From positions 1,622,311 to 1,686,310 of the forward strand of contig NZ_CP060822.1 of assembly GCF_014489415.1 (NCBI RefSeq): a stretch of DNA of 64,000 nt. Reading direction: 5' to 3'. This stretch comes from Cylindrospermopsis curvispora GIHE-G1. Its GTDB lineage: Bacteria > Cyanobacteriota > Cyanobacteriia > Cyanobacteriales > Nostocaceae. Positions 50,238 through 59,570 of this stretch are shown piece by piece (position 1 is the stretch's first letter; every line of letters begins with the position of its first letter). A program made the translations under genes and the position numbers. Under the pieces are notes generated by a model. That model was not told where the DNA came from. It did no database searches and saw only the letters and a program-made list of their open reading frames with translations.

Positions 50238-50595
50238 GCGTTTTGTCTCCGACCGTTTGCACATCATGGCTAAAATAACCATACAGTAAGCCAAAACCAA
50301 ATATGAAGAAAAATTTACGGCTTTTTGTATTTCGTGTTAGTATTTCCTAGGAGATAAATTCTAGATAACTCTTATTAAATACCAAAACCATTATGGAATA
50401 AACTGCCTGACCAAATAAATAAAGAATTCTAAAGATTTGTTAACTAATACTTAGTTGTTAAAGCCTGTTTACTTAATAACAAAACTCCCCAAAAAAAATT
50501 GAACTGACCAACCTTCTACTAGACCTATTGAGTAACATTAGTACACCATAGGCAAAACCCCTTTTTTATACATTGATTAGCTCCCAGACAAAACC
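50238..50595. other. 358-bp intergenic region upstream of the M3 peptidase
   Basis: An AT-rich leader between acylphosphatase and the oligopeptidase, both plus strand. I see no hairpin with a T-run, no RNA gene and no good reading frame; it presumably carries the peptidase promoter. Confidence 0.4.
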
Positions 50596-52701
50596 ATGCG
50601 TGCAACTGCCACTGTTTATCAAAATCCTCTTCTTCAAGGCTCTGGTCTACCTCCATTTACAGATATTACTCCAGATCAGGTAGAGCCTGCATTTACTCAG
50701 CTATTAACAGAACTATGGAAACAACTGACCATCTTAGAATCTAGTGTGGAACCAACTTGGAGTGCTTTAGTGGAGCCGCTAGAGCAGTTAACAGAAAGAT
50801 TATCTTGGAGTTGGCGAGTATTAAACCACCTAATGGCTGTAAAGAACAGTCCTGATTTACGAATAGCTTATCAAAAGGTACAACCACAAGTGGTAGAGTT
50901 TACTAATGCACTTAGTCAAAGTAAACCTATTTATCAAGCATTCAAGGATCTGCGTCATGGGGATTTTTGGGAGAACCTCAAACCAGCTCAAAAACGCATT
51001 GTAGAGGCTGCTATTAGAGATGCTCAACTGTCTGGTGTCGCTTTAGCAGGGGAGTCAAGGGAGCGTTTTAATGAGATTCAAATGGAGTTGGCCAAACTAA
51101 CCACACAGTTTGCTAACCATCTTTTGGATGCAACTACGGCGTACAGTCTAGTTTTAACTACTAAAGAAGAAATTGAGGGATTACCAAGCAGTTTACTTAG
51201 TTTAGCTGCTCAAGCTGCTCGCGGTGCGGGAGAGGAACAAGCTAACCCACAGACTGGTCCTTGGCACATTACCCTAGATTTTCCCAGCTATTTCCCCTTC
51301 ATGCAGCATAGCACTCGTCGAGACCTGCGGGAAAAGTTATATAAAGCTTACATTAGTCGTGCTGCTAGTGGAGATTTGGACAATAATCCTCTAATTCAGG
51401 AGATTTTGGGATTAAGGCAAGAAATGGCAGGATTGCTGGGCTTTGAAAACTATGCCCAGTTAAGTGTAGCTAGTAAGATGGCCCAAAAGGTTAGTGCAGT
51501 AGAAAAACTACTAGAAGAGTTACGTCAAGTCAGTTATGATGCAGCTACCCAAGAAATAGCAGATCTGAAAACCTTTGCCAAAAACCATGGATTCCCCCAA
51601 ACAGAGGATCTACAACATTGGGATGTCAGTTTTTGGGCTGAGCGTCAGCGAGAGGCGAAATTCACTTTCACCCAGGAGGAATTACGTCCCTATTTTCCCC
51701 TACCTCAAGTTCTCAATGGCCTATTTGAGCTAGTTAAACGTCTGTTTGGTGTAATCGTTAGTCCAGCAGATGGTCAAGCTCCCATTTGGCATGAAGATGT
51801 TCGCTATTTTAAAATTTCCGACTCCTCCGGTAAGACCATTGCTTACTTTTATCTAGACCTCTACAGTAGACCAGTAGAAAAACGTGGTGGAGCTTGGATG
51901 GATGCTTGTATTCACCGCCGTAGGGCTACCCAAAATGGTGTAGATGTGGTCTGCTTACCGGTGGCCTATCTCATTTGTAATCAAACTCCCCCTGTGGATG
52001 ATAAGCCCAGTTTGATGACCTTTGATGAGGTAGAAACTCTCTTTCATGAGTTTGGTCATGGTCTCCACCACATGCTCACCCAGGTTGATTATGCTGGAGC
52101 AGCAGGTATTAATAATGTAGAATGGGATGCAGTGGAGTTGCCTAGTCAATTTATGGAAAATTGGTGTTATGACCGTCCCACCCTGTTTGGTATGGCTAAA
52201 CACTATCAAACGGGTGAACCGCTGCCAGAGGAATACTATCACAAACTGTTAGATGCCCGCAACTACATGAGTGGTTCCGCAATGTTACGACAAATTCACC
52301 TGAGTATGGTAGATTTAGAATTACATCATCGCTATTTTCCTACAGGTCAAGAAACTCCAGTAGATATACGCAATCGTATTGCTAAAACTACTACTATTTT
52401 GTCTCCTCTACCGGAGGATCAATTTCTCTGTGCTTTCGGTCATATTTTTGAAGGTGGTTATGCGGCCGGATATTACAGTTACAAATGGGCAGAGGTTCTA
52501 AGTGCTGACGCTTTTGCTGCTTTTGAAGAAGCTGGACTAGATAACGAAGAAGCAGTCCAAATTATTGGTCGTCGCTATCGGGATACAATTCTATCTATGG
52601 GTGGTAGCAAACATCCCATGGAGATTTTTGAAGCCTTTCGAGGTCGAAAACCCAGCACTAAAGCTCTACTTAGGCATAACGGTCTTTTACCAGCTCGTTA
52701 G
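50596..52701 (+). CDS. prlC: Oligopeptidase A family zinc peptidase (M3)
   Basis: PrlC-type M3 metallopeptidases degrade short peptides, including cleaved signal peptides, in the cytosol. The 701-residue protein has the zinc motif LFHEFGHGLHHML near residue 485, with the third ligand in the downstream NNVEWDAVELPSQFMENWCY. GGAWMDACIHRRR and FEGGYAAGYYSYKWAEVLSAD are family stretches. The length is typical of oligopeptidase A. Confidence 0.94.
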   Translation: MRATATVYQNPLLQGSGLPPFTDITPDQVEPAFTQLLTELWKQLTILESSVEPTWSALVEPLEQLTERLSWSWRVLNHLMAVKNSPDLRIAYQKVQPQVVEFTNALSQSKPIYQAFKDLRHGDFWENLKPAQKRIVEAAIRDAQLSGVALAGESRERFNEIQMELAKLTTQFANHLLDATTAYSLVLTTKEEIEGLPSSLLSLAAQAARGAGEEQANPQTGPWHITLDFPSYFPFMQHSTRRDLREKLYKAYISRAASGDLDNNPLIQEILGLRQEMAGLLGFENYAQLSVASKMAQKVSAVEKLLEELRQVSYDAATQEIADLKTFAKNHGFPQTEDLQHWDVSFWAERQREAKFTFTQEELRPYFPLPQVLNGLFELVKRLFGVIVSPADGQAPIWHEDVRYFKISDSSGKTIAYFYLDLYSRPVEKRGGAWMDACIHRRRATQNGVDVVCLPVAYLICNQTPPVDDKPSLMTFDEVETLFHEFGHGLHHMLTQVDYAGAAGINNVEWDAVELPSQFMENWCYDRPTLFGMAKHYQTGEPLPEEYYHKLLDARNYMSGSAMLRQIHLSMVDLELHHRYFPTGQETPVDIRNRIAKTTTILSPLPEDQFLCAFGHIFEGGYAAGYYSYKWAEVLSADAFAAFEEAGLDNEEAVQIIGRRYRDTILSMGGSKHPMEIFEAFRGRKPSTKALLRHNGLLPAR

Positions 52702-52877
52702 AGGATTCGGGGGGAAACCAGGTTTTCAGCTTTTGGCCCCCTTATTGTCCAATTATCAGATTCGTTAAAAATCATCAATAACATCAAATTTGCCTCAGTC
52801 TATTGGGCTAAATTGGGAGTGGGTTTGTCTGTAGTTTCGAGGGAAACCCTAATCAACCTTCAGAAAAATTGTCAGAA

Positions 52878-53729
52878 ATGATCCAAAAAATTTTGCTGGC
52901 TGTGTCCGGACTGGGACACGCAGAGGAAATGATGAAAAACTTAAAGGAACTACCTTCAATCCAATCTGCTAAGGTTACAGTTCTGCACGTTGTACCTTCC
53001 CAAAGTACCGCAGCAGCTATGACGGAAAAATGGGAAGAGGGTGGTAAAATCCTTGCCAATGCCATTCAATCCCTCAATTTTGACCCTAGCCAAGTCTCTT
53101 CTATTTTGCGTCAGGGCGACCCTAAAGATGTAGTTTGTCAAGTAGCTGATGAAATCGGCGTAGACCTGATTGTCATGGGGTCTCGGGGACTTAAACGTCT
53201 AGAATCTATTCTGTCTAATTCTGTTAGTCAGTATGTATTCCAATTATCTTCCCGTCCTATGTTGCTGGTCAAGGATGATATCTATGTTAAACGCATCAAA
53301 CGAGTGATGGTGGCCGTGGATGGATCCTCTTCCTCATCCCAGTGTTTACAACTAGCTTTGTTTTTGCTAGGTGGCGTTGATTCTGGACAGTTAATACTAG
53401 CCAACGTTAACACAGATTTGGGAGGAAAAGTATCAGGTATCACTGACATTAAACCGGAAAGAAACTCGGTTTTAGGCAATGCGGTAGCTACTGCTGAAAG
53501 TCGTGGTATTCCCGTACGTTGTGTCACCAGCAGTGGTAAACCGGGAGAGGAAATTTGCCGTCTAGCACAGGAACTAAACGCTGACCTTTTATTGCTTGGT
53601 TCCCCAGACCGTCGTCCATCCATAGCCAAGAGTTTTGTAGATCTTGACCGACTATTAGGTTCCTCCCTATCTGACTATGTACGGGTAAATGCTACTTGTC
53701 CCGTACTGTTGGCAAGAACTGTTTCTTAA
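52878..53729 (+). CDS. Tandem-domain universal stress protein
   Basis: Two UspA domains in one 283-residue chain. The first starts MIQKILLAVSGLGHAEEMM and ends with DLIVMGSRGLKRLESILSNS. The second starts RVMVAVDGSSSSSQCLQLA and ends DLLLLGSPDRRPSIAKSFVD. The first domain keeps the ATP-loop pattern G-x2-G-x9-G(S/T) approximately (GSRGLKRLESILSNSVS). I used the ATG at 52878 rather than the TTG at 52869. The regulator or ligand is unknown. Confidence 0.9.
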   Translation: MIQKILLAVSGLGHAEEMMKNLKELPSIQSAKVTVLHVVPSQSTAAAMTEKWEEGGKILANAIQSLNFDPSQVSSILRQGDPKDVVCQVADEIGVDLIVMGSRGLKRLESILSNSVSQYVFQLSSRPMLLVKDDIYVKRIKRVMVAVDGSSSSSQCLQLALFLLGGVDSGQLILANVNTDLGGKVSGITDIKPERNSVLGNAVATAESRGIPVRCVTSSGKPGEEICRLAQELNADLLLLGSPDRRPSIAKSFVDLDRLLGSSLSDYVRVNATCPVLLARTVS

Positions 53730-53811
53730 ATTCCCAGTTTCTTGTAACAACCTGAACAGGTGTTAGCTTGTTCAGAATGACACCGTATCAGCGTGATATT
53801 CATAATTGACA

Positions 53812-53838
53812 CCTCCCCGCTTTCACAAGACGGGGAAG
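53812..53838 (-). other. GC-rich hairpin just after psbM
   Basis: Read on the minus strand, CTTCCCCG and CGGGGAGG form an 8-bp stem around an 11-nt loop, followed by TGTCAATT. It may end the psbM transcript, though it lacks a T-run. The layout hairpin plus TCAA also resembles right ends of IS200/IS605 elements. Confidence 0.45.
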
Positions 53839-53846
53839 TATCAAAG

Positions 53847-53960
53847 TTAGTTTTTTCCACCTTCGCGACTGGCAGTTTGGATGTAAAGAATTATTAAAAA
53901 CACGGCAGGGACAAGCACAAACAGGATGCTTGCTACAAACCCTAGGTCATTCACTTGCAT
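53847..53960 (-). CDS. psbM: Photosystem II reaction centre protein M
   Basis: PsbM is a single-helix subunit at the photosystem II dimer interface in the thylakoid membrane. Translating the minus strand gives 37 residues: [20 protein letters not shown], then [17 protein letters not shown]. The start, the hydrophobic helix and the IQTxSREG end match PsbM throughout oxygenic phototrophs. The usual length is 33-38 residues. It stands as a single gene next to a TnpB remnant. Confidence 0.94.
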   Translation of the reverse strand: MQVNDLGFVASILFVLVPAVFLIILYIQTASREGGKN

Positions 53961-54104
53961 GGCAAGATAGCCTCTCTCTAAATTGATTTTTGTTGACATA
54001 CTCACTAACCTGGAAGGCTAGCGATTGTTGAGGGTTCACCGCAACTTGCCATCTAAGCAGTCTTGCGATCGCTCCCCATCCTTGACATTTCTGCTCTATA
54101 GGAT

Positions 54105-54335
54105 CTATCCAAAGCTACCCAGACCTTTACAGTTCTGGACTTTAGAACCTACTTCCTGTTTCATCGTAGTCTCAAGATGATTCTCGAGAGGTTTGTCTAC
54201 TCCACAAGCTATCTCGGTAGAGCTTACCGTTTGATCCGAACGAATTGGAATATGAATTCCTTCAAACCATCGTTCTAGATTTTTTGCCCTGCTTGAAAAA
54301 GCCGGGGACTTTAATCGATGAGAAAAGGCATGGTT
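54105..54335 (-). pseudogene. Remnant of a TnpB (IS200/IS605 OrfB) C-terminus
   Basis: A minus-strand open frame of 76 residues has no start codon in a useful place. It resembles the end of cyanobacterial TnpB proteins: SSRAKNLERWF sits where DRDxNAAxNLE normally occurs, and VSSTEIACGVDKPLE and TTMKQEV sit where their CG...KQE tails occur. The catalytic Asp of that block and the upstream zinc-finger cysteines are not in frame, so it cannot be active. I made the match from memory of the family. A plus-strand frame at 54245-54469 overlaps it and I take that to be noise. Confidence 0.55.
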
Positions 54336-54566
54336 TTAACCGCTCATTTTGTCGATTAGGATATACTTTAGAAAGTCTATCTAAACTTATATTGTTTTGG
54401 CACTGTCAAAGATGCCACACCACTCTCACCGGAGAAATTCCAGGTTTGTGTGGTCACGCCCTACAATAATAACAGAAACCATGAAAAAAATACATTGAAA
54501 ATCAAATTAACACAAGTTAACACCATCCTTGCCATCCTTTTCCAAGGATGGCTAACGGCGAGAATT

Positions 54567-54863
54567 TTATGGTTTGGTAATCACACTCACCGGTCCATTA
54601 ACTAGGGTTTGACAAGCAAGACGGTAAGTATCTGGGGAGTTCTTAAATTTTCGCTTTTCCACATCTGTGCGCGGTGAAAGATTATCCATTCCTTCAGTAA
54701 CTTCTACAATGCAGGTGGCACATTGTCCGTAACCGCCACAATTAGTCACTTTTCCCCAAAACTTATAGATGTCAATTCCATTTTCCAGTGCTTTGAGTCG
54801 GAGGTTGGCTCCATTCGCTGCTATTACTTCCTTGTTTTCTTTGATAAATCTAATATTGCCCAT
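54567..54863 (-). CDS. [2Fe-2S] ferredoxin, C-x5-C spacing
   Basis: The 98-residue ferredoxin-fold protein has cluster ligands in [11 protein letters not shown] (C-x5-C-x2-C, about residues 42-50) and a fourth Cys 32 residues further on in YRLACQT. The C-x5-C spacing differs from the C-x4-C of photosynthetic plant-type ferredoxins and is the spacing of adrenodoxin/Isc-type or other special [2Fe-2S] proteins. It lies between psbM and psbK, all three on the minus strand. Its redox partner is unknown. Confidence 0.88.
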   Translation of the reverse strand: MGNIRFIKENKEVIAANGANLRLKALENGIDIYKFWGKVTNCGGYGQCATCIVEVTEGMDNLSPRTDVEKRKFKNSPDTYRLACQTLVNGPVSVITKP

Positions 54864-54969
54864 GGCTTTTAGCTGTTAATTGTGACTCGTCCCTGGTTTT
54901 TGGTTGAGCTGATTACTCACGAAAAAATTTAGGACAGGCATTACCTGTCCATATTGAAACCCGATTAAT

Positions 54970-55107
54970 TTACCTGAAGCCTACAGCAGCTTGCCAAACA
55001 AAAGCAAGCAGCAAGAAGAATACAGGAATAACCGGGAGTACATCTACCAAAGGTCCGAAGGTTTGGTAAGCTTCGGGCAGTTTTGCCAATAAAATTGCTG
55101 CTTCCAT
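54970..55107 (-). CDS. psbK: Photosystem II reaction centre protein K
   Basis: PsbK is a one-helix photosystem II subunit next to CP43 that helps hold plastoquinone and assemble the complex. The minus strand encodes 45 residues: [20 protein letters not shown], then [20 protein letters not shown], then AVGFR. The first eight or so residues are normally removed; the mature part from KLPEAY to VGFR is almost invariant. It is 106 bases upstream of the ferredoxin gene. Confidence 0.95.
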   Translation of the reverse strand: MEAAILLAKLPEAYQTFGPLVDVLPVIPVFFLLLAFVWQAAVGFR

Positions 55108-55310
55108 GTTTGTTTAAATCCAATTAGTCCGACACAGCTTTTATACTTGAAGAGTATCTTACCATGGTTTGGTTCTGGTTTAAAAATCTTCTGGTTGATC
55201 CTTAAGAAATTGAAGCTCCAGTTTAATCTTAAAGGTATGGGATACATTCAGGAGAAACTTCCTGCAATTTGAGTTATTATTGGTATTCTGAGATTCTGCA
55301 TCTTCCTACT

Positions 55311-56483
55311 ATGCTAAATCCTAATCTGGATGAAATCCAGTTAACGAAAGACGACTACGAAAGATACTCTCGCCATTTAATCTTGCCAGAAGTAGGCTTA
55401 GAAGGACAAAAACGCCTAAAAGCTGCCAGCGTATTATGTATTGGCACAGGTGGACTTGGTTCACCACTGCTATTATACTTGGCAGCAGCAGGGGTGGGAC
55501 GTATCGGTATTGTTGATTTTGATGTGGTTGATTTCTCTAACTTACAACGTCAAGTCATCCACGGCACATCTTGGGTGGGTAAACCCAAAATTGCATCGGC
55601 AAAAGACCGCATTCATGAAATTAACCCCTATTGTCAAGTTGACCTATATGAAACTCGGTTAAGTTCAGAAAATGCTATTGACATACTCAGTCCCTACGAC
55701 ATCATTGTGGATGGCACTGATAACTTTCCCACCCGGTATCTAGTTAATGATGCCTGTGTATTGCTAAACAAACCCAATGTTTACGGATCAATTTTCCGTT
55801 TTGAAGGACAAGCAACAGTATTTAACTACCAGGGTGGTCCTAACTATCGGGATCTATATCCTGAACCCCCACCACCGGGTATGGTTCCTTCCTGTGCAGA
55901 AGGTGGTGTATTGGGGATTTTACCGGGAATTATCGGTGTAATTCAGGCTACGGAAACAGTAAAGATTATTATTGGTAAGGGGACTACCCTCAGTGGGCGT
56001 TTAGTGCTCTATAACGCTTTGGATATGAAGTTCCGAGAGTTGAAGTTGCGTCCTAACCCTGTCCGTCCAGTGATTGACAAACTCGTTGATTACGAAGAAT
56101 TTTGTGGTATTCCCCAAGCTAGAGCAGCGGAAGCGCAACAGCAAATGGAAACCCAGGAAATGACTGTCAAGGAGTTGAAGACTCTCATAGATAGTGGTTC
56201 CCAGGATTTTATCCTATTAGATGTGCGTAATCCTCATGAATATGAAATTGCCAGGATTCCTGGTTCTGTGTTAATACCCCTACCAGAAATTGAAAATGGT
56301 GATGGTGTAGCAAGGGTCAAAGAATTACTTAATGGACACAGTTTAATCGCCCATTGTAAGATGGGTGGACGCTCTGCCAAAGCTCTGGCTATTCTCAAAG
56401 CAGCAGGTATATCAGGAACTAATGTCAAGGGTGGTATTAATGCTTGGAGTCAGGAGGTAGACCCTTCCGTACCACAGTATTAG
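55311..56483 (+). CDS. moeB: MoeB/ThiF-type adenylyltransferase fused to rhodanese
   Basis: The E1-like enzyme adenylates the C-terminus of a sulfur-carrier protein (MoaD, ThiS or CysO type), and the rhodanese part can pass on sulfur. The 390-residue protein from the ATG at 55311 has LILPEVGLEGQKRLKAASVL, the ATP loop CIGTGGLGSPLLLYLAAAGV and SNLQRQVIH. PSCAEGGVLGILPGIIG follows. The rhodanese domain has FILLDVRNPHEYEIARIPGS and the Cys loop HCKMGGRSAKAL. Both CxxC zinc pairs of E. coli MoeB are missing. The pathway could be molybdopterin or thiazole synthesis. Confidence 0.92.
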   Translation: MLNPNLDEIQLTKDDYERYSRHLILPEVGLEGQKRLKAASVLCIGTGGLGSPLLLYLAAAGVGRIGIVDFDVVDFSNLQRQVIHGTSWVGKPKIASAKDRIHEINPYCQVDLYETRLSSENAIDILSPYDIIVDGTDNFPTRYLVNDACVLLNKPNVYGSIFRFEGQATVFNYQGGPNYRDLYPEPPPPGMVPSCAEGGVLGILPGIIGVIQATETVKIIIGKGTTLSGRLVLYNALDMKFRELKLRPNPVRPVIDKLVDYEEFCGIPQARAAEAQQQMETQEMTVKELKTLIDSGSQDFILLDVRNPHEYEIARIPGSVLIPLPEIENGDGVARVKELLNGHSLIAHCKMGGRSAKALAILKAAGISGTNVKGGINAWSQEVDPSVPQY

Positions 56484-56795
56484 TCTTACTGTATTTATTA
56501 TCGAGGTGGCGATCGCTCGTTTACAAAAAGGGGAATTTATGTGCGGGCGATCGCCTCTTTGGAGATTTCTTAGGTCACTTTCCATTTTGGAATATCAAGA
56601 CTTTATGAGTATATACAAATCAAGGTGAAAGTGCCAACATTGCCACCATGTTCAGATAGCGCTAAAATTTTCTCGAGGTTTTTTGTCAAAAATTACTAAT
56701 CGCGTCTTTCCTGGTTATAATAGTATAACTGTTCTGATCAAAAAAACAAAGCGACCTTAACGCATCTTTGTTAAATCCTATATTTAGACACTCTA
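56484..56795. other. 312-bp intergenic region before recA
   Basis: Two HIP1 octamers (about 56508 and 56547) lie close together, GGTGGCGATCGCTCG and GGGCGATCGCCTC, near the end of the MoeB gene. The recA promoter region follows. I see no additional gene or RNA. Confidence 0.5.
56716..56735 (+). promoter_or_regulatory. Probable recA promoter -10 box overlapping a LexA-like site
   Basis: TATAAT at 56716-56721 is a perfect -10 hexamer. Overlapping it, AGTATAACTGTTCT at 56722-56735 fits the LexA-box pattern described for Anabaena-type cyanobacteria (RGTACNNNDGTWCB) with one mismatch. It lies about 60 bases before the recA start. Binding by LexA would block this promoter; I infer this from sequence only. 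Confidence 0.55.
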
Positions 56796-57869
56796 ATGGC
56801 AACTAACACAGCGGATAATGGCAAACAAAAAGCACTGAGTATGGTGCTAAACCAAATTGAGCGCAGCTTTGGTAAAGGAGCAATTATGCGTTTGGGTGAT
56901 GCTACCCGAATGCGAGTAGAAACCATTTCCACCGGAGCGCTAACCCTGGATTTAGCCTTAGGTGGTGGTTTACCCAAAGGAAGAGTCATAGAAATCTATG
57001 GACCAGAAAGTTCCGGTAAAACCACCGTGGCCCTCCATGCAATTGCGGAAGTACAAAGAAATGGCGGTATAGCAGCTTTCGTGGATGCAGAACACGCTCT
57101 CGATCCTACCTATGCAGGTGCATTGGGTGTGGATATTGAAAACCTGCTGGTTTCCCAACCGGATACTGGTGAAGCTGGTTTGGAAATAGTTGATCAGTTA
57201 GTACGCTCCGCTGCAGTTGATATAGTAGTAATTGACTCTGTAGCTGCCCTAGTACCCCGCGCTGAAATAGAAGGGGATATGGGTGATGCCCACGTGGGTT
57301 TACAAGCTCGATTGATGAGTCAGGCTTTACGTAAAATTACTGGTAACATTGGTAAATCCGGTTGCACAGTTATTTTTATTAACCAATTACGCCAAAAAAT
57401 AGGAGTTACCTATGGTAGTCCGGAAACTACCACGGGTGGTAACGCCCTGAAATTTTATGCTTCTGTAAGGTTAGATATCCGCCGAATTCAAACACTCAAA
57501 AAAGGTTCCGATGAATTTGGTAATCGGGTTAAAGTTAAGGTAGCAAAAAATAAAGTTGCACCACCCTTTAGAGTAGCTGAATTTGACATTATCTTTGGTA
57601 AGGGGGTTTCAACCCTGGGTTGCTTGGTAGACCTAGCAGAAGAAACAGGTGTGCTAATTAGAAAAGGTGCATGGTATAGTCATAACGGAGAAAATATTTC
57701 CCAAGGTAGAGATAATGCCATCAAATACCTGGAAGAGAAATCTGATTTTGCCGAAAAAATTAAAGAGCAGGTACGTGCTAAACTAGATCAAGGGGCGGTA
57801 GTTTCCGCCAATTCTGTGGCTAAGTCCACTGAAGAGGAAGTAGAGGAGGAAATGGAAGAAGAGGAATAA
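56796..57869 (+). CDS. recA: DNA recombination and repair protein RecA
   Basis: RecA forms filaments on single-stranded DNA, drives strand exchange and stimulates LexA cleavage. The 357-residue protein has [20 protein letters not shown] and the Walker A loop [39 protein letters not shown] in L2 and [13 protein letters not shown] follow, and a short acidic tail rich in Glu (residues 345-357) closes it. No intein is present. Regulation is probably through the overlapping LexA-like site. Confidence 0.97.
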   Translation: MATNTADNGKQKALSMVLNQIERSFGKGAIMRLGDATRMRVETISTGALTLDLALGGGLPKGRVIEIYGPESSGKTTVALHAIAEVQRNGGIAAFVDAEHALDPTYAGALGVDIENLLVSQPDTGEAGLEIVDQLVRSAAVDIVVIDSVAALVPRAEIEGDMGDAHVGLQARLMSQALRKITGNIGKSGCTVIFINQLRQKIGVTYGSPETTTGGNALKFYASVRLDIRRIQTLKKGSDEFGNRVKVKVAKNKVAPPFRVAEFDIIFGKGVSTLGCLVDLAEETGVLIRKGAWYSHNGENISQGRDNAIKYLEEKSDFAEKIKEQVRAKLDQGAVVSANSVAKSTEEEVEEEMEEEE

Positions 57870-57894
57870 ACGTGGCCCGGGAGATGGCTCAATG

Positions 57895-58434
57895 TTAGAA
57901 TTGTACTGTTTCAAATTCAAAGGTGGTAATCAGACTGTCGTCAACATAAACTTCTATCTTGTGTTGACCAAGAGGATCGCCAGGAGATATTTGCCAGTAG
58001 TTTTCAATCACACCATCTTTAGCCATTTGGGTGCGTCTTGTAATTGCTGTGGTACCATCCGCTCCCAAGGAGAAGTTATGTTTTTTATCCTGTGTAATCC
58101 ATGTTTCCGGAGCTTTTGGTAAACGTAATACCTCCCGCCATTTTACCTGACCTCGATAATTTTCCAGTGTAATTCGCCAACCATAAACATCACCCCTCTT
58201 TAGGGGTACCCTGGTTGTAGGAAAAAAATTAACCTTACCCTGACCATCAACTATTCTCACTCCGAACTCTGATTTTAAGACGGGAATTGATTGGTTGTTA
58301 GGTAAGGGAAAAATTTCCGGAGGTTCTGGAGGTAATTGTGCCACAACTCTATTATTCAATTCCAAACCCCCTAAACCAACTCCTAGGGTGAACCACAGAA
58401 AAGCTAGGCAAAACTTGACTGGTGTAAACTTCAT
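57895..58434 (-). CDS. Exported hypothetical protein
   Basis: A 179-residue protein with a signal-peptide-like start (FCLAFLWFTLGVGLGGLEL), then a beta-rich part: FGVRIVDGQGKVNFFPTTRV, DVYGWRITLENYRGQVKWRE, VLRLPKAPETW and the end DPLGQHKIEVYVDDSLITTF. The pattern of a beta-sandwich adhesin-like or DUF3859-like domain is possible, but I cannot assign it with confidence. It converges with recA, 25 bases between stops. Confidence 0.75.
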   Translation of the reverse strand: MKFTPVKFCLAFLWFTLGVGLGGLELNNRVVAQLPPEPPEIFPLPNNQSIPVLKSEFGVRIVDGQGKVNFFPTTRVPLKRGDVYGWRITLENYRGQVKWREVLRLPKAPETWITQDKKHNFSLGADGTTAITRRTQMAKDGVIENYWQISPGDPLGQHKIEVYVDDSLITTFEFETVQF

Positions 58435-58581
58435 AAACTTTTCTTGCTAGATAATTGTATTTGTAGAACTAGCCAATAATTCTATAATTATCAGCCATAA
58501 TCCGGTTTCTGTCTGTCAGCACATAACCCAAAACCCTAATTTTTAAACCAATAAAAACTTATTACCGGAAACCCATTAACA

Positions 58582-59520
58582 ATGTCTTTTTTTCATGAAG
58601 ATGAATTCCTGAACAATTTGGGCAATCAAGTTCTAACAGCTACCAGGTCGAAATTCCCTCAATTGTCTGATGACCAAATAGCTTTAACCTGGGTTGTTTA
58701 CGACCCTCCTGTTATTGTCAACACGGGTGGCGCTTTGACCCCCGATGCTTTTTGGCATCATCCAGTCCGAGGTTTTAGTTATCGTGGTGGAGACCGGATC
58801 TATCCCGCTAGTGTAGTAAAATTGTTCTATATGGTGGCAGCCTATGAGTGGTTGGAAAGGGGAATGACTACCACCTCTAAGGAGTTGGAACGAGCCCTGA
58901 ATGATATGATTGTGGATTCTAGTAATGATGCTACTAGCTTGATAGTTGACATTCTTACTGGAACCACCTCCGGTCCAGAATTGCCCACTGAGCCTTTTGC
59001 TACTTGGAAGTATCAAAGACAAATTATTAACCGTTATTATCAGTCCCTGGGTTGGCAAGAAATGATGAGTATTAACGTTTGCCAAAAAACCTGGGGTGAT
59101 GGTCCCTATGGGAGAGAAAGAGCTTTTTACGGGGAAATGTTTGAAAATAGAAATATGTTAACCACTAATGCTACTGCTCAGTTGTTACACAGTATTGTGG
59201 GCGGTGTGGCGGTTTCTAGTCAGCGTTCTCAGCAAATGCTGACCCTACTCAAGCGAGAAATTAGTACTGATGAATTACTAAAAGATTTAGAAGAAGATCA
59301 AGTTACAGGTTTCTTAGGAGGTGGCTTGCCTCAAAATAGCCAAATCTGGTCAAAAGCGGGTTGGACTTCTTCTGTACGCCATGATGCTGCCTATATTGAG
59401 TTGCCCAATCACCATCCTTATCTGTTGGTAGTTTTTACGGAAGGGAAGGAAAACGCTAAAAATCGGGAAATTCTGCCTTTTATCTCCGCTGAAATTGTTC
59501 ATACCATGACCAAGTTTTAA
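58582..59520 (+). CDS. Class A beta-lactamase-fold serine hydrolase
   Basis: The 312-residue protein has the S-x-x-K catalytic site in YPASVVKLFYMVAAYEWLER near residue 75 and an SxN-like element in VDSSNDATSLIVDIL. A KxG box is in WSKAGWTSSVRHDAAYIEL. The family contains penicillin-binding enzymes and lactamases, but there is no signal peptide, so it probably acts in the cytosol on another substrate. No omega-loop Glu pattern characteristic of true class A lactamases is obvious. It is the only such gene in the window. Confidence 0.82.
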   Translation: MSFFHEDEFLNNLGNQVLTATRSKFPQLSDDQIALTWVVYDPPVIVNTGGALTPDAFWHHPVRGFSYRGGDRIYPASVVKLFYMVAAYEWLERGMTTTSKELERALNDMIVDSSNDATSLIVDILTGTTSGPELPTEPFATWKYQRQIINRYYQSLGWQEMMSINVCQKTWGDGPYGRERAFYGEMFENRNMLTTNATAQLLHSIVGGVAVSSQRSQQMLTLLKREISTDELLKDLEEDQVTGFLGGGLPQNSQIWSKAGWTSSVRHDAAYIELPNHHPYLLVVFTEGKENAKNREILPFISAEIVHTMTKF

Positions 59521-59570
59521 GCTTCTCCGGTCTAAAGACACGGAGATTTCTTTCATGGGAATTTCCACGT

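Noticed and set aside
54245-54469. A 74-codon plus-strand frame containing CQRCH and CGH
   Set aside because: It overlaps the TnpB-like remnant on the other strand, begins at TTG without a ribosome-binding site, and the cysteines do not form a recognised motif.
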